This document shows, one piece after another, positions 25,637-32,860 of a DNA stretch of 64,000 nt. Where the stretch lies: positions 124,001 to 188,000 of the forward strand of contig CAWBIZ010000009.1 of the NCBI GenBank assembly GCA_963789005.1. The letters run 5' to 3'. The position numbers and the translations under genes are program-made. How positions within the stretch are numbered: position 1 is the first letter of the stretch; each line of letters opens with the position of its first letter. The DNA comes from DASSUW01 sp963789005 (GTDB taxonomy: Bacteria; Actinomycetota; Thermoleophilia; Solirubrobacterales; Solirubrobacteraceae). Under the pieces are notes generated by a model. It was not told the origin of the DNA and did not search any database. It was given only the letters and a program-made list of their open reading frames with translations.

Positions 25637-27189
25637 AGCCGTTCGCCAACGAGCCGATCCTGGAGCTGCGTCGCGCCACCGTGCGCAACGGGCTGGCGGA
25701 CGCGTTGAAGGCGCATGACGCGCGGCCGGTGCTGCGAGTGCCGGTGTGGATCGGGGATGACCGGCGGGAAGGCGACGCGATCGTCTCGACCGACCCCGGC
25801 AAGCCCGACCGCGTCGTGGCCGAGGCGGCTGCGGCCACGAGCACGGACGTCGACGCCGCGCTGAGCGCCGCCCGGCGCTGGGACGTCTCCGCGGAGACGC
25901 GCGCGGAGGTGCTGCAGCGCGCGGCGCAGTGGCTGCGCGACCGGCGACTCGAGGTCGCCGCGCTCGAGGTGCGCGAATGCGCGAAGCCGTGGCCGGAGGC
26001 CGACGGCGACGTGTGCGAGGCGATCGACTTCCTCGAGTACTACGCCCGCGGCGCGCTCGAACTATCAGATCCCACCCACCCTGCCCCGCTCCTGCAGCCG
26101 CCCGGCGAGCGCAACGAGCTGCGCTGGGACGCGCGCGGGATCGTGGCTGTGATCGCGCCGTGGAACTTCCCGGTCGCGATCGCCTGCGGGATGACCGCCG
26201 CCGGGCTGGCCACCGGCAACGCCGTCGTCCTCAAGCCGGCCGAGCAGTCGCCCGGCTGCGCGCTGCTGCTGGCGCGGGCGCTGCGAGAGTCCGGCGTGCC
26301 GCCGAGCGCGTTCGCGCTGCTGCCGGGAGAGGGCGACGTCGGCGCCGCGCTGGTCAAGGACCCGCGGGTGCACACGATCGCGTTCACGGGCTCGAACAAG
26401 GTCGGGCTCGAGATCGTCCGCACGGCTGCCGAGGTCCCGCCCGGCCAGAAGCACCTCAAGCGCGTGATCGCCGAGATGGGCGGCAAGAACTGCGTGATCG
26501 TCGACTCGGACGCCGACCTCGACGAGGTCGTCCCCGCGCTCGTCGAGTCCGCGTTCGACTTCGCCGGCCAGAAGTGCTCGGCCGCCGCCCGCGTGCTCTG
26601 CCACGAGGCCGTCCACGACGCGCTCGTCGAGCGGCTCGCGGGCGCGATCGAGGTGCTGGAGGTCGGCCAGGCCGACGACCTCGAGATCGACGTGCCGCCC
26701 GTGATCGAGGAGGACGCCCAGCAGCGCGTGGCGCGCTACGCCGCCGAGGCCGAGCGCGGAGGGCGGATCGCCGCCCGCGCTCGCGCGGTGCCCGACGGCG
26801 GCGGCTGGTTCGCCGCCCCCACGCTCGCGGCGGACCTCCCGGCGGACTCGCCGGTCCTGACCGAGGAGATCTTCGGCCCGCTGCTCGCGGTCGAGCGCGT
26901 CCGCGACGTCGACGAGGCGTGCGACCGCGTCGACGCGTCGCCGTTCGCCCTCACCGGCGGCCTGTTCGCCCGCAATCCCGACACCGTCGACCGCGTGATC
27001 GAGCGCTCCCCGGTCGGCAACCTCTACGTCAACCGCGCGATCACGGGAGCGATGGTGGCCCGCCAGCCGTTCGGCGGCAACCGCCTCTCGGGGACGGGGA
27101 CGAAGGCGGGCGGGCCGGGCTACCTGCTGCAGTTCGTCGAGCCGCGCGTGGTGACCGAGAACACCATGCGCCACGGCCTCGTGGTCTAG
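25633..27189 (+). CDS. putA2: L-glutamate gamma-semialdehyde (P5C) dehydrogenase, aldehyde dehydrogenase family
   Basis: Second step of proline breakdown: oxidises glutamate semialdehyde to glutamate with NAD+. 518 residues. ALDH motifs are intact: IAPWNFPVAIACG, VLKPAEQSP, IAFTGSNKVGLEI, the catalytic Glu in VIAEMGGKNCVIVDSDAD and the catalytic Cys in FDFAGQKCSAAARV; it ends with PFGGNRLSGTGTKAGGPGYLLQF, typical of the PutA/P5CDH group. GTG 25633 overlaps the proline dehydrogenase stop (GTGA). Confidence 0.95.
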   Translation: MKPFANEPILELRRATVRNGLADALKAHDARPVLRVPVWIGDDRREGDAIVSTDPGKPDRVVAEAAAATSTDVDAALSAARRWDVSAETRAEVLQRAAQWLRDRRLEVAALEVRECAKPWPEADGDVCEAIDFLEYYARGALELSDPTHPAPLLQPPGERNELRWDARGIVAVIAPWNFPVAIACGMTAAGLATGNAVVLKPAEQSPGCALLLARALRESGVPPSAFALLPGEGDVGAALVKDPRVHTIAFTGSNKVGLEIVRTAAEVPPGQKHLKRVIAEMGGKNCVIVDSDADLDEVVPALVESAFDFAGQKCSAAARVLCHEAVHDALVERLAGAIEVLEVGQADDLEIDVPPVIEEDAQQRVARYAAEAERGGRIAARARAVPDGGGWFAAPTLAADLPADSPVLTEEIFGPLLAVERVRDVDEACDRVDASPFALTGGLFARNPDTVDRVIERSPVGNLYVNRAITGAMVARQPFGGNRLSGTGTKAGGPGYLLQFVEPRVVTENTMRHGLVV

Positions 27190-27776
27190 GTCCGGCCCAC
27201 GAACGGGATCAGGCGCCGGACCGCCGGACGCCGGTGCTGGCGCTGCTCGAGCGCCGCGTTGACCGAGACGAGCGCGAGCTCGGAGACGAGGCTCGCGAGC
27301 CCGAGCGCGTTGACCCGGCGCTTGGCGCGCTTGGCGTCCTCGCTCGCCTGCGGCGCGGGCGTCTCGCCGTCCAGCAGCGGCACGGCGCCGTTGCGCGCCG
27401 TGCGCGAGAACGCGATGCCCTGAGCCGCCGTGGCGACGCCGGTGACGCCCACGACGCCGACGAGCACGTCCTTGGCGCGTGCCAAGCGGCGCTCATCCCG
27501 CGTCAACCGGCGGTCCGCGGCCTCGTCGAGCCGCGCGCCCGCCCAGCCGCCGACAACGGCAGTCAGCGCAACCGACTGGATCACGCCGTAGCGCTTCCAG
27601 GCGGCGTTGATCACGCGCCCGCGCTCAGACTGGTTGGAGATCTCGGACACGCTGGGGTGCAGCGCCAAGCGGCCGAAGAGGTTGCCGCCGAGGAGCCCGG
27701 CGAGGCCGACGTCGTGGGCCGCGCGGCCGACCTGGCTGAGCGGCACGGAGGGTGCGGAGAGAGTTGGCATCCCCAA
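27186..27776 (-). CDS. Conserved hypothetical membrane-associated protein
   Basis: 196 residues with a Gly-rich N-terminal half (GLAGLLGGNLFGRLALHP, then SEISNQSERGRVINAAWKRYG), two weak hydrophobic helices (about 65-83 and 103-125) and a basic C-terminus. It resembles unnamed actinobacterial proteins; no function known. The stop is shared with the convergent P5C dehydrogenase in CTAG (27186-27189). Confidence 0.7.
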   Translation of the reverse strand: MGMPTLSAPSVPLSQVGRAAHDVGLAGLLGGNLFGRLALHPSVSEISNQSERGRVINAAWKRYGVIQSVALTAVVGGWAGARLDEAADRRLTRDERRLARAKDVLVGVVGVTGVATAAQGIAFSRTARNGAVPLLDGETPAPQASEDAKRAKRRVNALGLASLVSELALVSVNAALEQRQHRRPAVRRLIPFVGRT

Positions 27777-27832
27777 GGCCTGCCCATCAGGCGAGGGCGC
27801 AAACGTCGCCGGCGCGAGTACCGTGCCGCACG

Positions 27833-28522
27833 ATGGCTCTCGCGTGGGTGTTCTTCAACCTCACGGGCACGCTCGTGGATCCGGCCGTGCTCGCGCAGCC
27901 GCTCGGTGACTCGAGTGAGGCCGAGGAACTGGTGCTCGACGCGCTCGACGACGGCGTCTCGATGGGGATGGCCGACGCGCTGACCGGGGAGCTGACGCCG
28001 CTCGACGCGCTCGTCGAGGCGGCGATGCGGCGCCGGCTGCGGCTCGCGGGCGCCGAGGAGGACCTCGCGGCGGCGGCGCTCGAGCTGATGCCGACGATGC
28101 CCGCATACCTCGAGGCCCCGGGGGCGCTCGAGTCCCTGCGCTCGCACGGCCTGAAGCTCGGCGTGCTGTCGCAGAGCTCGGTGGAGCGGAGCGACGCGGT
28201 GCTGCGCTTCGCCGGCCTGCGCGACCGGTTCGAGCTCGTCCTCAGCGCCCAGGAGGCGAGCGCGTACAAGCCCGACCCGCGCACGTACCGGATGGCGCTG
28301 CGGCGCGCCGAGGCCGGCCCCAGCGACGTCTGCTTCGTCTCGACGCACTGGTGGGACGTGGCCGGCGCCAAGCGCTGCGGCCTGCGCACCGGCTGGGTGG
28401 CGCGGCGCGAGCGCGCGCTGCTCGAGACCGTCCCTACACCCGACTACACGGGGGCCGACCTCGCCGAGGTCGCGGACGCGATCGTCAGCCGGCTGCACCC
28501 GCGGCCGCGAGCCGCGACCTGA
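27833..28522 (+). CDS. HAD-like protein with substituted nucleophile
   Basis: 229 residues of the haloacid dehalogenase (type II-like) fold. Motif II (LGVLSQSSVERSD), motif III (SAYKPDPRTYRMAL) and motif IV (VSTHWWDVAGAKRCGLRTGWV) are well kept, as is the GTLVDP end of motif I. The nucleophilic Asp of motif I, however, is Asn (VFFNLTGTLVD; codon AAC at 27857-27859). HAD hydrolases need this Asp to form the aspartyl intermediate, so this copy is probably not a normal hydrolase. It overlaps the end of convergent pdxT by 38 bases. Confidence 0.85.
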   Translation: MALAWVFFNLTGTLVDPAVLAQPLGDSSEAEELVLDALDDGVSMGMADALTGELTPLDALVEAAMRRRLRLAGAEEDLAAAALELMPTMPAYLEAPGALESLRSHGLKLGVLSQSSVERSDAVLRFAGLRDRFELVLSAQEASAYKPDPRTYRMALRRAEAGPSDVCFVSTHWWDVAGAKRCGLRTGWVARRERALLETVPTPDYTGADLAEVADAIVSRLHPRPRAAT

Positions 28523-29138
28523 CCTGCTCGAGGAAGAGCCCATGCAGGCGGGTCTCCCCCGCGATCTCGGGGTGGAAGGAGATCACCAGCAGGTTGCCCT
28601 GGCGGACCGCCACCGGATGGCCGTCGACGGCGGCCAGGACCTCGACGTCGTCGCCGCAGACCTCGACCCACGGCGCCCGGATGAACACCGCGCGTACCGG
28701 CTTGCCGGACACGCCGGGGATCCGCAGGTCGGCCTCGAAGGAGCGGATCTGGCGGCCAAACGCGTTGCGGCGGCACTCGATGTCCATCACCCCGAGGTGC
28801 GCGCGGTCGAGCATGATCATGCCCGCGCAGGTCCCGAACACCGGCGTCCCGGAGCGGGCCAGCTCGCGCAGCGGCTCGGCGAGCCCCTCGCGCTCGACGC
28901 CGAGCGTCATCGTCGTCGACTCGCCGCCGGGGATCACCAGCCCGTCGAGCCCTTCGAGGTCCGCGGGCACGCGCACCTCGCGCACGTCGCCGCCGAGCTC
29001 GCGCAGCACCCGGCCGTGCGCCTCGAAGTCGCCCTGGAGCGCGAGGACCCCGATCAGAGGGCCGGAGGCCCGGTTACGGTCGCCACGGACGCCGACCGTC
29101 CCCATCAGAGGGCCGTCCGGACGAAGGCCCGGGGACAT
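28485..29138 (-). CDS. pdxT: Pyridoxal 5'-phosphate synthase glutaminase subunit PdxT
   Basis: Releases ammonia from glutamine and channels it to PdxS. Class I amidotransferase triad: Cys in PVFGTCAGMIML, His and Glu in ISFHPEIAGETRLH; also IGVLALQGDFEAH and IPGGESTTM. ATG 29138 overlaps the pdxS stop (ATGA) and gives 217 residues, about 25 more than most PdxT; ATG 29105 would give a more usual length. The N-terminal extra part contains a short repeated GPL-x-G segment (the DNA ATCAGAGGGCCG occurs at about 29052 and 29104). Confidence 0.95.
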   Translation of the reverse strand: MSPGLRPDGPLMGTVGVRGDRNRASGPLIGVLALQGDFEAHGRVLRELGGDVREVRVPADLEGLDGLVIPGGESTTMTLGVEREGLAEPLRELARSGTPVFGTCAGMIMLDRAHLGVMDIECRRNAFGRQIRSFEADLRIPGVSGKPVRAVFIRAPWVEVCGDDVEVLAAVDGHPVAVRQGNLLVISFHPEIAGETRLHGLFLEQVRSRLAAAGAAG

Positions 29139-30022
29139 CACCAGCCGCGGTTGGCCAGGAGCTGCTGCTCGTCGAGCTTGCGGGTCTCGAGCGACGTCAT
29201 GGCGCCGCCCAGGCCCTCCGACGCGCGCGCCACGCGTGCCGGGTCGGCGAAGTGGGTGGTGGCCTCGACGATCGCGGCCGCCCGCGTCGCCGGGTCCTCT
29301 GACTTGAAGATCCCCGAGCCCACGAACACGCCCTCGGCGCCGAGCTGCATCATCAGCGCGGCGTCGGCCGGCGTGGCGATCCCGCCCGCGCAGAACAGCA
29401 CCACCGGCAGCTTGCCGTCGCGCGCCACCTGGCGCACGAGGTCGAGCGGCGCCTGGTGCTCCTTGGCGGCCGTCGCCAGCTCGGCGTCGTCCATCACGGT
29501 GAGCTTCTTGAGGTCGCCCTTGATGCGACGCATGTGGCGCACGGCCTCGACGATGTCGCCCGTCCCGGCCTCGCCCTTGGAGCGGATCATGGCCGCGCCC
29601 TCGGCGATCCGCCGCAGCGCCTCGCCGAGGTTCGTCGCGCCGCACACGAACGGCACCTTGAACGCCCACTTGTCGATGTGGTTGGCCTCGTCGGCCGGCG
29701 TCAGCACCTCGGACTCGTCGACGTAGTCGACCTCCAGCGCCTGCAGCACCTGCGCCTCGGCGAAGTGGCCGATCCGCGCCTTGGCCATCACCGGGATCGA
29801 GACCTCGTCCTGGATCCCGCGGATCAGCAGCGGGTCCGACATGCGCGCCACGCCGCCGTCACGCCGGATGTCGGCCGGCACGCGCTCGAGCGCCATCACC
29901 GCGGCGGCCCCGGCGTCCTCGGCGATCTTGGCCTGCTCGGCGTCGACCACGTCCATGATCACGCCGCCCTTGAGCATCTCGGCCAGGCCGGCCTTGACGC
30001 GGAAAGTCGCCTCGTCGCGCAT
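29138..30022 (-). CDS. pdxS: Pyridoxal 5'-phosphate synthase lyase subunit PdxS
   Basis: Condenses ribose 5-phosphate, glyceraldehyde 3-phosphate and ammonia to PLP. 294 residues of the highly conserved TIM barrel: AEMLKGGVIMDVV, RVPADIRRDGGVARM, PVMAKARIGHFAEA (catalytic Lys), DESEVLTPADE, FVCGATNLGEALRR and GAEGVFVGSGIFKS. A TATCCT hexamer lies 9 bases before the ATG. Operon with pdxT. Confidence 0.98.
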   Translation of the reverse strand: MRDEATFRVKAGLAEMLKGGVIMDVVDAEQAKIAEDAGAAAVMALERVPADIRRDGGVARMSDPLLIRGIQDEVSIPVMAKARIGHFAEAQVLQALEVDYVDESEVLTPADEANHIDKWAFKVPFVCGATNLGEALRRIAEGAAMIRSKGEAGTGDIVEAVRHMRRIKGDLKKLTVMDDAELATAAKEHQAPLDLVRQVARDGKLPVVLFCAGGIATPADAALMMQLGAEGVFVGSGIFKSEDPATRAAAIVEATTHFADPARVARASEGLGGAMTSLETRKLDEQQLLANRGW

Positions 30023-30031
30023 ACGCGAAGC

Positions 30032-30052
30032 AGGATAGCCGCGCTCTAGGCT
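30032..30052. promoter_or_regulatory. Back-to-back -10 hexamers for pdxS and the HIRAN gene
   Basis: On the minus strand TATCCT (30037-30032) precedes pdxS ATG by 9 bases; on the plus strand TAGGCT (30047-30052) precedes GTG 30059 by 6 bases. Both spacings suggest leaderless or nearly leaderless transcripts. The two hexamers are 9 bases apart. No good -35 boxes were recognised. Confidence 0.45.
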
Positions 30053-30058
30053 CGATTG

Positions 30059-30529
30059 GTGCGGTTAACGACCGTCTTCGAGGAGCGCTACTGGTACCCG
30101 GACGACGGCGGCCAGGTGTGGATCGCCGGCTACACGCCGGTCGACGCCGACGGCCGCTACCTCGCCCGTGACGCGCCGGAGCTCACCGCGCGCCGGCTGC
30201 GGGTGTGTGGCGTGGCGGGAGCGGCCGTGCACCACGCCGAGGCGCTCGCGGCCGACGCCGCCGCGCCCGGCGCTCCGCTGGAGCTGCGGCGGGAGCCGGA
30301 CAACCCGCACGACGCCAACGCCATCGCCGTGCTCGCGGGCGGCGCCCAGGTCGGTTGGGTGCCGCGCGAGGTCGCGGCCGAGCTGGCCGGCGAGCTCGAC
30401 GCCGGCAAGCCCTGGTCGGCCGTCGTGCTGCGCGAGCTGCGGCCCTCCCCGCGCGACCCGCGCAAGGGCATCACCATGCTGCTCGCGCCAGATCGCGAGC
30501 TCCAGCTCGAGAGCTCGCGGGCTACTTGA
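30059..30529 (+). CDS. HIRAN domain protein
   Basis: About 156 residues. A HIRAN-like domain occupies about 40-130: the PLELRREPDNPHDANAIAVLAG core and VGWVPREVAAELAGEL are the family hallmark. HIRAN domains bind single-stranded DNA ends in eukaryotic HLTF; bacterial stand-alone copies are uncharacterised, with a DNA-processing role suggested. GTG 30059 is preferred over TTG 30056 because of the upstream TAGGCT. Tail overlaps the convergent RpiR-type gene by 8 bases. Confidence 0.8.
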   Translation: MRLTTVFEERYWYPDDGGQVWIAGYTPVDADGRYLARDAPELTARRLRVCGVAGAAVHHAEALAADAAAPGAPLELRREPDNPHDANAIAVLAGGAQVGWVPREVAAELAGELDAGKPWSAVVLRELRPSPRDPRKGITMLLAPDRELQLESSRAT

Positions 30530-31388
30530 GCTTGAAGGCCCGGATGCGGTCGTCGTACTGCGCCGCGTCGCGCGAGTAGACGCCGTAGGCCAGCGCCTGG
30601 ATCAGCGACAGCAGGCCGGCGTGCGAGCGCACGAAGGCCGGGGAGTTCGACGAGTAGTAGAGCGTCCGCTCGGACAGCTTCGAGACCTCGGAGAGCGTGG
30701 CGTCGACGATCGCCAGCGTGTGCGCCTTGCGGTGGCGGGCGATCTTCATCGCGCGTACCACGAGCGGGTGCGGGCGGCCGGCCGACAGCCCGATCACGAG
30801 CGTCCCCTCGTCGATCCGCCCGAGCCGCGAGAGCGCCTCCTGCGAGGGCGACGCCGCCAGCTCGGCGCGGATGTCGAGCAGCATCAGCAGGTGGCGCAGG
30901 TAGGAGGCGAAGAACGCCATCTGGTCGGTGCCGGCGATCAGCAGGCGGCTCGCGGTGGCGATCGCCTCGATCGCGCCGTCGACCTCGGAGCGCGACACCT
31001 TGCGGGCCGTCTCCTCGACGTTCACGTGGTCGGCGGCCACCGCCTGCTCGAACGCGGTCTGGTCGAGCGAGAACAGCGGCGCGGCCTCGAAGCCGGCCGG
31101 CGCGCTCGCGCGGTGGTGGTGGCGGTACTCCTCGCGCGCCGCCTCCTGCAGCTCGGGGAAGCCCTCGAAGCCGAGCGCCTGCGAGAACCGCACCACCGTC
31201 GACGAGGACGTGCTCGCGCGCCGGGCCAGCTCCTCGGCGGTGTGGAAGGCGACCTCGTCCAGATGGTCGACGACGTACTGCGCGACGTCCTTCTGCGAGC
31301 GGGAGAACTCGTCGAAGCGCGACGAGATGTACGCGGAGAGCGTCTGGTGTCCGCGCGCGGCGGTGGGCATCGTGGCGGTCCTCGGCAT
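30522..31388 (-). CDS. MurR/RpiR family transcriptional regulator
   Basis: 288 residues: N-terminal RpiR helix-turn-helix (SQKDVAQYVVDHLDEVAFHTAEELARRA then STSSSTVVRFSQALGFEGF) and a C-terminal SIS sugar-phosphate binding domain (LLIAGTDQMAFFASYLRHLL...LVIGLSAGRPHPLVVRAM). Such proteins sense phosphosugars. ATG 31388 chosen; an ATG six codons in (MPTAARG) is possible. Diverges from rfbC with a 45-base gap, so control of rfbC or of itself is plausible. The frame open further upstream is a shadow. Confidence 0.88.
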   Translation of the reverse strand: MPRTATMPTAARGHQTLSAYISSRFDEFSRSQKDVAQYVVDHLDEVAFHTAEELARRASTSSSTVVRFSQALGFEGFPELQEAAREEYRHHHRASAPAGFEAAPLFSLDQTAFEQAVAADHVNVEETARKVSRSEVDGAIEAIATASRLLIAGTDQMAFFASYLRHLLMLLDIRAELAASPSQEALSRLGRIDEGTLVIGLSAGRPHPLVVRAMKIARHRKAHTLAIVDATLSEVSKLSERTLYYSSNSPAFVRSHAGLLSLIQALAYGVYSRDAAQYDDRIRAFKLK

Positions 31389-31433
31389 GGCTCCGCGTCT
31401 TTCGACGGCGGCGTCATAACCTCCTCCCCGCTT

Positions 31434-31985
31434 ATGGAGCGACTCCCTACGAGGCTCAAGGGACTGGCCCTGCTCGCCCCCGCGTTGCACGGCGACGAGC
31501 GCGGGTTCTTCATGGAGACGTTCCGGGCCGACGGATGGAGCGCGGAAGGCGTGGCCACGGAGTTCGTGCAGGACAACCACTCGCGCTCGCGGCGCGGCAC
31601 GCTGCGCGGGATGCACTTCCAGACCTCGCCGGGCCAGGGCAAGCTCGTGCGCGTGGCCCGCGGGCGGGTGCTCGACGTCGTCGTCGACGTCCGGCGCGGC
31701 TCCGAGACGTTCGGCGAGTGGGAGTCGTTCGAGCTCGACGACGAGCGCGCGCTGCAGCTGTGGATCCCGGTCGGCTTCGCCCACGGCTTCTGCGTGCTGT
31801 CCGACGTCGCCGACTTCGTCTACAAGGTCACGAGCTACTACGACGGCGCGACCGAGTCGGGCTTCTCGTTCGCCGACCCCGACGTGGGCATCGAGTGGCC
31901 GGACGTCGAGCTGATCTACTCCGAGCGCGACCGCACGGCGCCGCGGTTGGCCGAGATCGCCGGCTCGCTGCCGTTCTCCGTGTGA
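31434..31985 (+). CDS. rfbC: dTDP-4-dehydrorhamnose 3,5-epimerase family protein
   Basis: Cupin epimerase of dTDP-L-rhamnose synthesis. 183 residues with HGDERGFFMETFR, FVQDNHSRSRRGTLRGMHFQ (catalytic His), LVRVARGRVLDVVVDVR and IPVGFAHGFCVLSD. Other rhamnose genes (rfbA, B, D) are not adjacent; the sugar nucleotidyltransferase at 12.6 kb is distant. TAACCT 11 bases before the ATG may be its -10. Stop overlaps gluQ GTG. Confidence 0.9.
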   Translation: MERLPTRLKGLALLAPALHGDERGFFMETFRADGWSAEGVATEFVQDNHSRSRRGTLRGMHFQTSPGQGKLVRVARGRVLDVVVDVRRGSETFGEWESFELDDERALQLWIPVGFAHGFCVLSDVADFVYKVTSYYDGATESGFSFADPDVGIEWPDVELIYSERDRTAPRLAEIAGSLPFSV

Positions 31986-32846
31986 AGGGCCGCTTCGCGC
32001 CCAGCCCGACGGGCACGCTCCACCTCGGCAACCTGCGGACCGCGCTGCTGGCCTGGCTGTTCGCCCGCTCGGCGGGCAGCGGCTTCCTCGTGCGCATGGA
32101 GGACCTCGACGCGGGCCGCGTCCGGCAGGGCGTCGCCGAGGAGCAGCTGGCCGACCTCGCCGCGATCGGGATCGACTGGGACGCCGGGGTGGCGTACCAG
32201 TCGGCACGCGGGGACCGCTATGCCGCGGCCATCGAGCAGCTGCGCGCCGGCGGCCGCCTCTACGAGTGCTTCTGCACGCGGGCCGAGATCCGGGAGGCAG
32301 CGTCGGCGCCGCACGGCCCGCTGCCGGAAGGCCACTATCCCGGCACCTGCCTGCGGCTCACAGAGGCCGAGCTGGAGGCGCGGCGGGCGACGCGACCGCC
32401 GGCCCTGCGGGTACGCGCCGGCGGTGAGCGCGTCGGATTCGTCGACCGCCTGCACGGCGACGTCGAGGGCGTGGTCGACGACTTCGTGGTGCGCCGCAAC
32501 GACGGGGCGGTCGCCTACAACCTGGCGGTCGTGGTCGACGACGCCGCCCAGGGCGTCGAGGAGGTCGTGCGCGGCGACGACCTGCTCGACTCGACGCCGC
32601 GGCATCTGTTCCTCGCGCGGGCGCTCGGCCTTCCCGAGCTGTCGTACGCCCACGTGCCGCTGGTGCTCGGCCCGGACGGCGCGCGGCTCGCCAAGCGCCA
32701 CGGGGACGTGACGCTGCGGGAGGTGCCCGCGCCCGCGGCCCGCGCATGGATGCTGCGCAGCCTCGGCCTGCCAGCCGATCTCCAGCCCAGCCGATTTCGA
32801 TCCCTCGGCCTTGCCACGCGTGGCCACGCGCTTCACCGGAACGTAG
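31982..32846 (+). CDS. gluQ: Glutamyl-Q tRNA(Asp) synthetase, with apparent C-terminal frameshift
   Basis: Charges glutamate onto queuosine of tRNA-Asp; related to the catalytic domain of GluRS. Seen: GRFAPSPTGTLHLGNLRTAL (HIGH-type), VRMEDLDAGR, YECFCTRAEI with a zinc-site-like pattern, VVRGDDLLDSTPRH and ARLAKRHGDVTLRE (KMSKS-like). GTG 31982 overlaps the rfbC stop. As read, the frame has no stop and continues into the LuxR gene up to 35650. A shift into the +1 frame near 32780-32790 gives FDPSALPRVATRFTGT and a TAG at 32844-32846, a family-like ending and about 287 residues. So there is either a real frameshift, a base error, or a fusion; I give the frameshifted end. Confidence 0.75.
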
Positions 32847-32860
32847 AATCGCGCGTACCA

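Noticed and set aside
30059..30529. HIRAN protein as evidence for a mobile or defence island
   Set aside because: Neighbours are housekeeping genes (pdxS, rfbC, gluQ) with the same composition; no helicase, nuclease or integrase is adjacent.
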